DNA from: DASUXY01 sp035301985
GTDB lineage: Bacteria; Bacillota; Bacilli; Bacillales; Amphibacillaceae
DNA length: 64,000 bases
Reading direction: 5' to 3'
Assembly: GCA_035301985.1 (NCBI GenBank)
Contig: DATGTE010000023.1
Coordinates: 62,001-126,000, forward strand
The notes beneath the pieces are model-generated. The model was given only the letters and a program-made list of their open reading frames with translations, had not been told where the DNA came from and did not search any database. A program made the position numbers and the translations under genes. Below, piece after piece: positions 1 through 7,922 of this stretch (the first letter of the stretch is position 1; each line of letters begins with the position of its first letter).

Positions 1-73
1 ACTCTCTGTATTCCTCTGGCATGTGTAACTGTTCTAACAATATCTTCATTTGCTCCTGCTTTGATAAACCCAT
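1..73 (-). CDS. polC: N-terminal fragment of DNA polymerase III PolC (partial)
   Basis: Only the first 24 codons are in the window; the gene runs off the left edge. It starts with ATG at 73, nine bases after a GAGGAG ribosome binding site, and reads MGLSKQEQMKILLEQLHM. This resembles the first residues of Bacillus PolC, the Gram-positive replicative polymerase, and polC is the expected neighbour after rseP-proS. The ProS N-terminus does not match, so proS seems absent between rseP and this gene. The fragment is short, so the identity rests partly on synteny. Confidence 0.55.
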   Translation of the reverse strand, partial: MGLSKQEQMKILLEQLHMPEEYRE

Positions 74-111
74 TATCCATCTCTCCTCATGCGTACAAAT
101 GAGCTCCAATG

Positions 112-155
112 ATGGAAAACCCTTGTCAAACATATACGAGACAAGGGTTTTCCAT
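112..155 (-). terminator. Hairpin terminator after rseP
   Basis: A perfect 16-bp inverted repeat (112-127 with 140-155) encloses a 12-nt loop. On the minus strand the core CCCTTGTC/GACAAGGG is flanked by AAAA and TTTT, a compact intrinsic terminator between rseP and polC. The U run is only four bases, and the plus-strand side is also T-rich, so it may act in both directions. Confidence 0.6.
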
Positions 156-239
156 ATGCTTTTATTTTATCATGTTCGTCATCATCTCGTCGACCGTCGA
201 CGGTTGATAGGTATTTTTATGAATCATGATTGATGTCGA

Positions 240-1505
240 TTATAAAAACAGTCGTTGAATATCGTTCCACGTAACGACAATCATCAATAACATGAGTAAA
301 AGAAAACCAATGACGTGCACGAGCCCTTCTTTCTGCGGGTCAATCGGTTTTCCACGGATCGCTTCTATGCCGACAAATAACAATCTTCCACCATCGAGGG
401 CTGGTAAAGGTAACAAGTTAACTACCCCTAAGTTTACACTTAAAATTGCGGTCCACATCAAGAAATTCATAAAACCTGTTTTCACAACTTGATCGGTTAA
501 ATCATAGATCCCAACCGGTCCAGCTAACATGTCTAATGAATATTGTCCTGTGATGAGCATCCCTAAGCTTTTGAAAATTAACGTGGATACTTCATACGTG
601 TACGTGAATCCAAATTGAACAGACTTTAACAGTGACTTTTCGTATTTTGCTCCAATACCGATTTGGCCAATTGTCGTATCTTCTATTTCTACTTCTTTAG
701 GAACAACGTGCAACTGTTCAGTTGCTCCTTCCCGTTCAACGGTCATGGTTAGTTCATCACCCGGATGATCTCGAACGATCGTTGTAAATTCCTCCCATGA
801 CGTAATCGATTGACCATCAATCAGCACGATTTTATCGCCTGTTTTAAAGCCTGCTTCTTCCGCAGGACTATCCGGTACAATTTCTCCGACGAATGCCTCA
901 TTGGACGGTACCCCTTGAATCGCACCTAAAATAAAGAAAATAACAATCGCTAATAAAAAGTTCATCATCGGCCCTGCGAATAATTGCATGGCACGTTTAC
1001 CAACACTTTTTGAGGCAAATTGTCGATCGTATGGGGCGATTTGAGTCTCCATCTCATCCATCACAAAAAACGCTTTGCGATCTACTTTGAAGCTTAACTT
1101 TTCTTGTTCTTCTTCATCACCTGGCTCATAGCCTTCAATCTTTAATTGGTGATCTAAGTCACAAAAAGAAACCTCAATCACGCGAGCATTCGGATGTTTG
1201 GATTTATTGTTGACGATGATTTTATCAACTTTTCCATCCTCATTGAATTCAAGTCCGATATGGTGCCCTGGTCGTATTTCAACAATTTCCGGATCATCAC
1301 CTGCAACACGAACATAACCACCGATCGGAAGAAGACGAATGGTATACAGCGTTTCATTTTTAGTAAACATAAAAATTTTAGGACCGAAACCAATGGCAAA
1401 TTCACGAGCTAACATCCCTGCTCGTTTTGCAAAAATTAAATGCCCGAACTCATGGACAAAGACAAGCAAGCCAAACATGAGAATAAAAGCAATAATCGTA
1501 TTCAA
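240..1505 (-). CDS. rseP: RseP/RasP site-2 intramembrane zinc metalloprotease
   Basis: A site-2 protease that cuts transmembrane segments, for example anti-sigma factors and signal-peptide remnants, in the membrane. The zinc motif HEFGH lies at about residues 18-22 in the first membrane helix. A PDZ domain occupies about 205-290, and the second active-site motif NLLPLPALDGG lies near the C-terminus. I place the start at TTG 1505, giving 421 aa. AAAGGA sits nine bases upstream and the N-terminus LNTIIAFIL then aligns with B. subtilis MNTVIAFIL; the ATG at 1517 directly abuts the ribosome binding site. It normally follows dxr, which is missing here. Confidence 0.93.
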   Translation of the reverse strand: MNTIIAFILMFGLLVFVHEFGHLIFAKRAGMLAREFAIGFGPKIFMFTKNETLYTIRLLPIGGYVRVAGDDPEIVEIRPGHHIGLEFNEDGKVDKIIVNNKSKHPNARVIEVSFCDLDHQLKIEGYEPGDEEEQEKLSFKVDRKAFFVMDEMETQIAPYDRQFASKSVGKRAMQLFAGPMMNFLLAIVIFFILGAIQGVPSNEAFVGEIVPDSPAEEAGFKTGDKIVLIDGQSITSWEEFTTIVRDHPGDELTMTVEREGATEQLHVVPKEVEIEDTTIGQIGIGAKYEKSLLKSVQFGFTYTYEVSTLIFKSLGMLITGQYSLDMLAGPVGIYDLTDQVVKTGFMNFLMWTAILSVNLGVVNLLPLPALDGGRLLFVGIEAIRGKPIDPQKEGLVHVIGFLLLMLLMIVVTWNDIQRLFL

Positions 1506-1600
1506 AAAGAGCACCATCCTTTTTTACAAGCAAAAAGATTCATGTATATTTATTCCACCATTCATCCATTCCAAACGGTCGATTTTTAGAAGTCATATTC

Positions 1601-1630
1601 ATTTTACCTTTTTTACATACGTTTGTACAA
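1601..1630 (-). promoter_or_regulatory. Candidate sigma-A promoter for rseP
   Basis: TTGTAC (1625-1630), an 18-bp spacer and TAAAAT (1601-1606) read toward rseP. This would give rseP its own transcript at the point where dxr is missing. Confidence 0.45.
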
Positions 1631-1639
1631 AGTAATCCG

Positions 1640-2434
1640 TTAGAAAAACTGAATCAAATGCAACAGAGGAAATACGAATAACATGCTGTCCATTCGGTCA
1701 AGTATACCTCCATGACCAGGTAAAAGTTTACCTGAATCTTTCACTTCGTAATGTCGCTTATACGCAGAGGCTACTAAATCTCCAATTTGTCCGAACATAG
1801 AAGCAATAATAATCACCCCTAATAACGCGAATAAAGAATCAGACATGGGGATGAAATAATGGTATACAAAACCGACTACAACTGCAAGCAATATTCCCCC
1901 GAGAGCGCCGCCAATTGTTTTATTTGGGCTAATCTGTGGCCATAGCTTTCGTTTTCCAAATGACCGCCCAAAAAAATAAGCCCCGGTGTCGGTCGACCAT
2001 ATGATTAGTAAACCAAAGAAAACATGCCCTAAACCTAAGTTGGATAATAACCGAGTTTCTTGAAAATAATAAAAACCGATGCTTATGTATAGAACGGCAC
2101 CGAGAATAAATCCGACATCATCAAACGTAAATTCATTTTTCACCCAAACCGTGTACATGAGCAGTAAGAAAACGAACACGGCAATGATTTCTAATTTATT
2201 TAACATAGGAAACAAAGCCATATTCGCTGTAGACGGGACTAACAACAGCCATAATAACACGGCCGCTACAATGGATGGAAACGAAAAAAAGGCAATCTGT
2301 CGCATGCGTGTTAGCTCCATCAATCCAATCGTAGCCATTGCATAAACGAAGGCGATGAAAGGCCCATTTCCTAATATAACAATCGGTACAAATACGATCA
2401 GTGCGATCACTGCTGTAATGACTCGTTGCTTCAT
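1640..2434 (-). CDS. cdsA: Phosphatidate cytidylyltransferase CdsA
   Basis: Makes CDP-diacylglycerol from phosphatidate and CTP, the branch point for phosphatidylglycerol and cardiolipin synthesis. It is a polytopic membrane protein of 264 aa with many hydrophobic segments. The CDP-alcohol precursor signature KDSGKLLPGHGGILDRMDS lies near the C-terminus, as in the family. It begins three bases after the uppS stop, so the two are translationally coupled. The next gene in relatives is dxr, but rseP follows instead. Confidence 0.95.
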   Translation of the reverse strand: MKQRVITAVIALIVFVPIVILGNGPFIAFVYAMATIGLMELTRMRQIAFFSFPSIVAAVLLWLLLVPSTANMALFPMLNKLEIIAVFVFLLLMYTVWVKNEFTFDDVGFILGAVLYISIGFYYFQETRLLSNLGLGHVFFGLLIIWSTDTGAYFFGRSFGKRKLWPQISPNKTIGGALGGILLAVVVGFVYHYFIPMSDSLFALLGVIIIASMFGQIGDLVASAYKRHYEVKDSGKLLPGHGGILDRMDSMLFVFPLLHLIQFF

Positions 2435-2437
2435 TGT

Positions 2438-3220
2438 TTATTCACCACCTTCAATACCTCCATAACGTCGTTTTCGCTTTTGGTAATCTAAAAGTGCTTC
2501 ACGAAATGTTTCCTCCGTAAAGTCTGGCCATAAAACATTTGTAAACCAGAATTCTGAATAGGCCAGTTGCCATAGCAAGAAATTACTTAATCTCTTTTCA
2601 CCACTCGTACGGATTAGCAAGTCTGGGTCGGGTAGCCCATTTGTGTATAGATATTGTGAAAAAAGTTCCTCATCCAATGTATCGATAGACAGCCTTGATT
2701 GGTCAACATCTGCTACGATTTTTTTTATAGCGTGCAAAATATCAGACCGACCGCCATAATTCATTGCAAAGTTAACTAGTAAACCATCGTTTTGTTTCGT
2801 TTTTTCCTTCGCATATAAAATCGCTTCCTTTGTCATTTTTGGCAACCCATTAAAGTTACCAATCGTTTCAATCCGAACATTGTTTTTAATTAAATCAGGT
2901 AAATATAAGTGTAAAAATTCTTTTGGGAGACCCATGAGATATTTCACTTCGGATTTTGGACGCTTCCAATTTTCCGTAGAAAATGCAAATAACGTAAGAA
3001 TGTTAATATTGAATGTCACAGCAGCCTGAACGATATTTGAAACTGCATTAATCCCTTCTTTATGACCAGCGACGCGGGGAAGCCCACGTTTTTTTGCCCA
3101 CCTTCCGTTTCCATCCATAATAATCGCTACATGATTCGGTATATTGTATAATTCATCTGAAGTGGAACGTATAGATGATTTTGGTTGTTTATTTTTAAAA
3201 AAAGGAAGTTTAAATGGCAT
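2438..3220 (-). CDS. uppS: Undecaprenyl diphosphate synthase (cis-prenyltransferase)
   Basis: Condenses farnesyl diphosphate with isopentenyl units to make the C55 lipid carrier for peptidoglycan and wall polymers. The signature IIMDGNGRWAKKRG contains the catalytic Asp at about residue 36, and the C-terminal DLLIRTSGE and SEFWFTNVLWPDF motifs are present. The start is ATG 3220 (260 aa), because GGAGG sits seven bases upstream; the longer frame to 3250 has no ribosome binding site. It forms an operon with cdsA. Confidence 0.95.
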   Translation of the reverse strand: MPFKLPFFKNKQPKSSIRSTSDELYNIPNHVAIIMDGNGRWAKKRGLPRVAGHKEGINAVSNIVQAAVTFNINILTLFAFSTENWKRPKSEVKYLMGLPKEFLHLYLPDLIKNNVRIETIGNFNGLPKMTKEAILYAKEKTKQNDGLLVNFAMNYGGRSDILHAIKKIVADVDQSRLSIDTLDEELFSQYLYTNGLPDPDLLIRTSGEKRLSNFLLWQLAYSEFWFTNVLWPDFTEETFREALLDYQKRKRRYGGIEGGE

Positions 3221-3344
3221 AGTTTGTCCTCCAAGTACGATTTCGTACAAAATACAAGCTTTGATACTCTAGAATTATGTATATGTTAACAATAAACCAT
3301 ATTATATCATGAAAACACAATATTTATTATAACTGTTTATGAAC

Positions 3345-3382
3345 CAAAAAACAAAAGCCCCCCTTGAAAAAGAGGGCCTTTC
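3345..3382 (-). terminator. Intrinsic terminator after frr
   Basis: On the minus strand a GCCCTCTT/AAGGGGGGC stem (about 3355-3378) is followed by CTTTTGTTTTTT. It separates the pyrH-frr transcript from uppS-cdsA. Confidence 0.75.
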
Positions 3383-3412
3383 ACACATCTGTTACTTACG
3401 ATGAAGCAGACA

Positions 3413-3970
3413 TTAAACCTCCATAATTTCTTCTTCTTTCTTTTGTGCGAGCTCATCGATTTCATTTATAAATTTATCTGTTTCTTTTTGGACATCTTCC
3501 TGTGAAGAACGTAACTCATCTTCTGTTAAATCGCCATTTTTTTCGGCTTTTTTCAGTTGGTCATTGCCTTCCCGTCGGACATTCCTAACTTGAACACGAG
3601 CCTCTTCCGCATATTTGCCAACCACTTTAACTAATTCTTTCCGTCTTTCTTCTGTAAGAGCTGGAATGTTAATGCGAATGACATTTCCATCATTTGATGG
3701 TGAAAATCCTAAATCTGCTTTTTGAATCGCTCGCTCAATATCTCCTAAAGCTGACTTATCATACGGTGTAATGACGAGTAGTCGTGCTTCTGGTACGGAA
3801 ACAGATGCCAATTGATTAAGAGGTGTAGGCGCACCGTAATATTCAACAAAGACATTATCCAAAATATTTGGGTTCGCTCTACCCGCTCTTACAGTCGCCA
3901 AATTTTTGGAATAAGCTTGAATCGCTTCAGACATTTGTTTACGTAATTCATTCATTATTGACTGTACCAT
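3413..3970 (-). CDS. frr: Ribosome recycling factor
   Basis: RRF splits post-termination ribosomes together with EF-G. At 185 aa it has the family length. Conserved blocks include the TVRAGRANP region near residue 30, VEYYGAPTPLNQLA, NVRREGNDQLKK and the C-terminal EIMEV ending shared with B. subtilis. AAGGGGGA precedes the ATG. Only two bases separate it from pyrH upstream, the usual pyrH-frr pair. Confidence 0.97.
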   Translation of the reverse strand: MVQSIMNELRKQMSEAIQAYSKNLATVRAGRANPNILDNVFVEYYGAPTPLNQLASVSVPEARLLVITPYDKSALGDIERAIQKADLGFSPSNDGNVIRINIPALTEERRKELVKVVGKYAEEARVQVRNVRREGNDQLKKAEKNGDLTEDELRSSQEDVQKETDKFINEIDELAQKKEEEIMEV

Positions 3971-3972
3971 CT

Positions 3973-4695
3973 TTATTTCCCCCTTATGGTTGTTCCAATC
4001 GTTTCGCCTAATACAGCTTTTTTAATATTACCTTCATCCGTAATCGAAAAGACGATTAAAGGAATGTCATTATCCATACACAATGAAGAAGCGGTCGAGT
4101 CCATGACACCAAGACCTTCATTTAACATGTCCATGTATGATAGGTTATCATATTTTTTGGCATCTTTATTGATTTTAGGATCATCTGAATATACCCCGTC
4201 GACATTATTTTTTGCCATCAGTATGACATCAGCTTCAATCTCGGCTGCACGCAAAGCTGCTGTTGTATCTGTGGAAAAGTATGGGTTTCCGGTTCCTGCA
4301 GCAAAAATGACGACGCGCTTTTTCTCCAAATGACGAATCGCTTTTCTGCGAATATACGGTTCCGCAACTTGACGCATTTCGATTGATGTTTGGACGCGAG
4401 TAGGAATCCCCATGTTTTCCAAACTATCTTGTAAAGCAAGTCCATTCATAACTGTAGCTAGCATTCCCATATAGTCAGCATTTGCACGGTCCATGCCCAT
4501 TTCACTGCCGACTTTGCCACGCCAAATATTTCCACCACCTACAACAATCGCAATTTCAATACCTAATTCGGATACTTCTTTAACCTGCGCTGCAATCGAT
4601 TGAATGACCGACGGCTCAATCCCATACCCTCGCTCACCACTTAACGCTTCTCCACTTAATTTTAATACGATTCTACGGTAACGAGCTGTTGTCAT
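3973..4695 (-). CDS. pyrH: UMP kinase
   Basis: Phosphorylates UMP to UDP in pyrimidine nucleotide synthesis; it belongs to the amino-acid-kinase fold. RRIVLKLSGEALSGE lies at the N-terminus, with VVGGGNIWRG and the AAGTGNPYFSTDT loop downstream. The start is ATG 4695 (240 aa), five bases after GGAGG, which matches the family length; the frame extends to 4740 without another ribosome binding site. Confidence 0.97.
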   Translation of the reverse strand: MTTARYRRIVLKLSGEALSGERGYGIEPSVIQSIAAQVKEVSELGIEIAIVVGGGNIWRGKVGSEMGMDRANADYMGMLATVMNGLALQDSLENMGIPTRVQTSIEMRQVAEPYIRRKAIRHLEKKRVVIFAAGTGNPYFSTDTTAALRAAEIEADVILMAKNNVDGVYSDDPKINKDAKKYDNLSYMDMLNEGLGVMDSTASSLCMDNDIPLIVFSITDEGNIKKAVLGETIGTTIRGK

Positions 4696-4762
4696 GATAA
4701 CCTCCATAGAACTGAATTTATAGTTTTTCATCGTTGTCAAGCTACATAAATGAACTTATTGA

Positions 4763-4793
4763 GAAATAGGGAACAATACATGTTCCCTATTTC
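4763..4793 (-). terminator. Perfect 12-bp hairpin between tsf and pyrH
   Basis: GAAATAGGGAAC pairs exactly with GTTCCCTATTTC around a 7-nt loop. The following minus-strand bases are only moderately T-rich. It could be a terminator for tsf, an attenuator or an mRNA-end stabiliser. Confidence 0.5.
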
Positions 4794-4938
4794 AATCGTC
4801 ATCTATAGTAAATATAGACGTTTTTTCGCTTCAACGTCAACCTTACATAGATGCCAATCATGAGCTTTTTCGATTTTGTTATTGTTCATAACAAAATACA
4901 TTAGAACGACCTGTCCAGACCGTTATGTTTTAAGCCGT

Positions 4939-5823
4939 TTATTTTTTCATTTGACTTCTGACTTCATCAGCAAAATTTTCTTCGCGTTTTTCCATACCTT
5001 CGCCGACTTCAAAACGAACGAAAGATTTGACAGTTGCGCCGTTTTCTTTTACGAAGTCTTTCACTTTTTGATCCGGATTTTTAACAAATTGTTGTTCCAA
5101 CAAACATATTTCTTCAAAGAATTTACCGAGGCGACCCTCGACCATTTTTTCAACAATATGTTCAGGCTTTCCTTCATTTAAAGCTTGTGTTTTTAAAATT
5201 TCACGTTCATGGTTTACTTCCTCTTCCGCTACATCATCACGAGAAATATAACTTGGATTAATCGCAGCCACATGCATGGACACATCTCTTGCAACGTTTT
5301 CATCTGTCGTTCCTTCTAGAAGGGTTAAAACACCGATTTGCCCACCCATATGCAAGTACGTACCAAATACATCATCATCTGCTTTTTCAAGGATTTCGAA
5401 ACGACGCAAAGAAATTTTTTCACCGATTGTCGATACGGCGGAGTTTATGTAATTCTCAACCGTTTCCCCTTCACCATGAAGTTTTTGTTGCAAAGCCTCT
5501 TCAACTGTGTTTGGCTTTTGTTTGACAAGATGTTTGCCAAGTTCAGCTAACAATTGTTTAAACTGGTCATTTTTCGTTACGAAATCTGTTTCACAGTTTA
5601 CTTCTAACAAAACTCCAGTATTTTGATCGATTTCAATATGTGTGAGTCCCTCTGCAGCAATTCGGTCCTGTTTTTTCGCCGCTTTTGCTACACCTTTTTC
5701 GCGTAAATAATCGATTGCTTTACTAATGTCCCCACCTGTTTCCTCGAGGGCTTTTTTACAATCCATCATTCCCGCACCTGTTTTTTCACGAAGCTCTTTA
5801 ACCATTTTAGCAGTGACTGCCAT
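4939..5823 (-). CDS. tsf: Translation elongation factor EF-Ts
   Basis: The guanine-nucleotide exchange factor for EF-Tu. The N-terminal UBA-like segment MAVTAKMVKELREKTGAG and the MDCKKALEE motif are clear. The core repeats include the CETDFVTKN block around residue 80 and the DVSMHVAA block. Length is 294 aa, normal for Bacillus. It follows rpsB through an intergenic terminator, so it is expressed by read-through or processing of the rpsB transcript. Confidence 0.97.
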   Translation of the reverse strand: MAVTAKMVKELREKTGAGMMDCKKALEETGGDISKAIDYLREKGVAKAAKKQDRIAAEGLTHIEIDQNTGVLLEVNCETDFVTKNDQFKQLLAELGKHLVKQKPNTVEEALQQKLHGEGETVENYINSAVSTIGEKISLRRFEILEKADDDVFGTYLHMGGQIGVLTLLEGTTDENVARDVSMHVAAINPSYISRDDVAEEEVNHEREILKTQALNEGKPEHIVEKMVEGRLGKFFEEICLLEQQFVKNPDQKVKDFVKENGATVKSFVRFEVGEGMEKREENFADEVRSQMKK

Positions 5824-5863
5824 ATTGCATCCTCCTTAGATAGGTCGTTTATTTTTATTGTGG

Positions 5864-5900
5864 TAAAAAAGGTGATAAAAGGTTTATCCCCTTATCACCT
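5864..5900 (-). terminator. Terminator/attenuator between rpsB and tsf
   Basis: Minus-strand AGGTGATAA...TTATCACCT stem (5870-5900) followed by six T. It should end part of the rpsB transcription before tsf. Confidence 0.75.
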
Positions 5901-5913
5901 AACCTTTTAATGA

Positions 5914-6669
5914 TTACTCTTGTTCAGAACTAGAAGCATCTTTAGTTTCTGCTTGTTCTTCGTCAGATGACGCTTCTTCTAATTCTTCACCTTGTTTGAC
6001 TTCTAAAATCGCATCGGCCATTTTTGATGTCAGTAGTCGGACGGCGCGAATCGCGTCATCATTTGCCGGAATAACATAGTCAATTTCATCAGGGTCACAA
6101 TTCGTATCGACCATGGCGATGATCGGAATGTTTAATTTGCGTGCCTCATTAACCGCAATATATTCTTTCCGTGGATCAATGATAAAGACAGCATCTGGAA
6201 GTTTTTTCATCTCTTTGATTCCGCCTAAAAACTTGATTAAGCGGTCTCTTTCTTTGATGAGTTCACCGACTTCTTTTTTCGGTAATACTTCAAAAGTTCC
6301 ATCTTCTTCCATTCGCTCAATGTCTTTTAAACGGTTGATGCTTTTACGAATTGTTTTAAAGTTCGTTAAGGTTCCTCCCAGCCAACGTTCGTTTACATAA
6401 AACATGCCGGAACGAGTTGCTTCTTCTCGAACTGTGTCTTGAGCTTGTTTCTTTGTTCCGACGAATAAAATGGAACCGTCATTTGCGGCGATATCTTTTA
6501 CAAAATTATATGCCTCTTCGACTTTTTTAACCGTTTTCTGTAGGTCAATGATGTATATACCATTGCGCTCTGTAAAAATATACTTTTTCATTTTTGGATT
6601 CCAACGGCGTGTCTGGTGACCAAAATGTACACCAGCTTCTAACAATTGTTTCATTGAAATAATTGACAT
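5914..6669 (-). CDS. rpsB: 30S ribosomal protein S2
   Basis: A small-subunit protein needed for docking S1 and the mRNA. It begins MSIISMKQLLEAGVHFGHQT and carries the RRWNPKMKKYIF and GGTLTNFKTI signatures. Length is 251 aa with an acidic, low-complexity tail (EELEEASSDEEQAETKD). The ATG follows AGGAGG. Upstream lie a strong promoter and a structured leader instead of the chemotaxis/sigD genes seen in motile relatives. Confidence 0.97.
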   Translation of the reverse strand: MSIISMKQLLEAGVHFGHQTRRWNPKMKKYIFTERNGIYIIDLQKTVKKVEEAYNFVKDIAANDGSILFVGTKKQAQDTVREEATRSGMFYVNERWLGGTLTNFKTIRKSINRLKDIERMEEDGTFEVLPKKEVGELIKERDRLIKFLGGIKEMKKLPDAVFIIDPRKEYIAVNEARKLNIPIIAMVDTNCDPDEIDYVIPANDDAIRAVRLLTSKMADAILEVKQGEELEEASSDEEQAETKDASSSEQE

Positions 6670-6847
6670 TCTTTTTCCTCCTAATTGGTTTTTTCCTCCG
6701 TTTGCATCGTTTTTAGATCAAGACCTATTCACATGTAGCCCCTTTAAGTTACTTGCAGATGGCGACTGACTGAATCTGGCACCGTTAATCTAAATCAGCA
6801 AACGTGTGTTTTTTTGCACATTCATTCGTGAATATACATTTACACCA
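6670..6847 (-). promoter_or_regulatory. Structured rpsB 5' leader RNA (candidate S2 autoregulatory element)
   Basis: The approximately 180-nt untranslated region contains two nested long-range pairings: GCAAACG (6798-6804) with CGTTTGC (6699-6705), and inside it ATCTAAA (6788-6794) with TTTAGAT (6712-6718). These close a roughly 70-nt inner domain. Ribosomal-protein leaders of this type are usually bound by the encoded protein. That function here is inferred, not shown. Confidence 0.6.
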
Positions 6848-6853
6848 CAAATT

Positions 6854-6882
6854 AATATACCACATCAAGTATCGTCCAGCAA
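6854..6882 (-). promoter_or_regulatory. Sigma-A promoter of rpsB
   Basis: TTGCTG (6877-6882), 17-bp spacer and TATATT (6854-6859) with an extended TG before the -10 box. Strong match and optimal spacing. Confidence 0.75.
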
Positions 6883-6964
6883 GTCATACCATTTTTTGCT
6901 TGAAACTTGATCGTTCGTTCGGCAGTTTAATGTTCGTACGATTTCCTCTATAACTCGTTTCAAT

Positions 6965-7081
6965 TTATAGCTGCAATGTTCGTCCTTGTAAAGATATATC
7001 GACAGAATCTTCTTTTGTAAATTCACTTAGCAGATTGTCCTGATCATCAAAATGGCTCACCTTTATCCATCTCTCTAATAC
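6965..7081 (-). other. Open tail downstream of flgB remnant, unassigned
   Basis: The flgB pseudogene frame stays open for about 39 codons past the expected FlgB end, through SHFDDQDNLLSEFTKEDSVD, and closes with TAA at 6965. The expected neighbour here would be the last gene of the fla/che operon. The peptide could be the far edge of that deletion, but I do not recognise it. It has no start codon or ribosome binding site of its own. Confidence 0.3.
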
Positions 7082-7480
7082 CAGTAAGTTATTAAACTTG
7101 TTATTTCATTGATCTACAAAGCTATGATCAGCCTTTTGATTTTGGGCCAATTTAGTCATTTCATGTTCTATATCCACATTATTTCCGTAATGATGATACA
7201 TTATATGACCTTTTGAAATGATTTCGTTTGGCATGCGCAAAGATTGAAACGGGATATGTTTAACAGATGTACGATTTCACTTTCATCGTTCTTTTTAAGG
7301 AGTTGAATAAAACATTGAGTCTGATAGAACATTTTTTAAAACGATATCTTTCGTCTTATATCTAAGCGTATCAACATGAGCAATATTTATCGAAGTAAGT
7401 TGATTTATAATGATGGAAGAGTTAAGTAGCTTATGTAAAGATTGTAAGATATTAGCAAAATGACGATGTTGATTTCCCCA
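7082..7480 (-). pseudogene. flgB: flgB remnant (flagellar rod protein), four in-frame stops
   Basis: One minus-strand frame reads a recognisable FlgB, the proximal rod protein: ANILQSLHKLL, then SINIAHVDTLRYKTKDIVLK (family pattern NNIANVDTPNYK), then NRTSVKHIPFQS (family RTxxKHIPF), GNNVDIEHEMTKLAQNQ and NNKFNNLL. Stops interrupt it at 7295-7297, 7283-7285, 7277-7279 and 7106-7108, with no frameshift between the blocks. No start codon with a ribosome binding site remains, and the N-terminus may be frameshifted near 7460-7490. It sits directly after codY, exactly where flgB opens the fla/che operon in Bacillus. The gene cannot make a functional protein. Confidence 0.87.
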
Positions 7481-7490
7481 TATTTTTCAT

Positions 7491-7878
7491 TGAAAACCGA
7501 CCTGTAATAGATCGGTTTATAAATATAGACTAGTTTATCTACCGTTTTTTCGATTCAACCTTCCACAAAGTTACTATATGTTAAATTTCTAAGAATGTCG
7601 ATTGAATTCAAGTTTTTTTACACAAAACGGAATAAGTCTAAATATCTATTCCCAAAGTCATGGATTTAACTTTTTTAATTCCTTCTTTTTGATTAGTTCA
7701 TGGCGTTATTTTACATATTTTACGCTCAAACTTGCGCAAATTCGATGTGTTGAGGCGATTCCATCAGAAACATTTGAAGGTATATACTTCTTTTTACCTA
7801 TCACTAAAGTAGTAGGACTGGGATTTTTAGAGAGCGATCCATCATCATTGCTACCTGATAAACCATTATGTACAAACA
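7491..7878. other. Intergenic region between codY and flgB remnant
   Basis: About 390 bp without a convincing gene. A minus-strand frame of about 60 codons (stop at 7706) reads KNPSPTTLVIGKKKYIPSNV and IASTHRICASLSVKYVK; it has no clear start and I do not recognise it. A plus-strand frame from 7602 to 7892 lacks a ribosome binding site and is low-complexity at its start. Probably decayed coding DNA. Confidence 0.35.
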
Positions 7879-7905
7879 AAAAAGCTAGATAATCTAGCTT
7901 TTTTG
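7879..7905 (-). terminator. Intrinsic terminator after codY
   Basis: A 13-bp perfect stem AAAAAAGCTAGAT/ATCTAGCTTTTTT around a single base lies just past the codY stop. It is symmetric and could work on both strands. It cuts codY off from the flgB remnant. Confidence 0.8.
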
Positions 7906-7922
7906 TTGATCTATTTGTTTAG

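Noticed and set aside
1541..1602. Short minus-strand frame (about 20 codons, ends WWNKYT) between cdsA and rseP
   Set aside because: Its ATG overlaps the predicted -10 box of the rseP promoter, so the transcript would not contain a usable start. It also does not resemble dxr.
4900..4930. Palindrome-like sequence AACGGTCTGGACAGGTCGTT after tsf
   Set aside because: Only 3-4 bp of consecutive pairing per arm separated by mismatches; too weak to call a terminator.
7602..7892. Plus-strand frame of 96 codons between rpsB and codY
   Set aside because: No ribosome binding site, low-complexity Phe/Ser-rich start, and it ends inside the codY terminator; probably chance in AT-rich decayed DNA.
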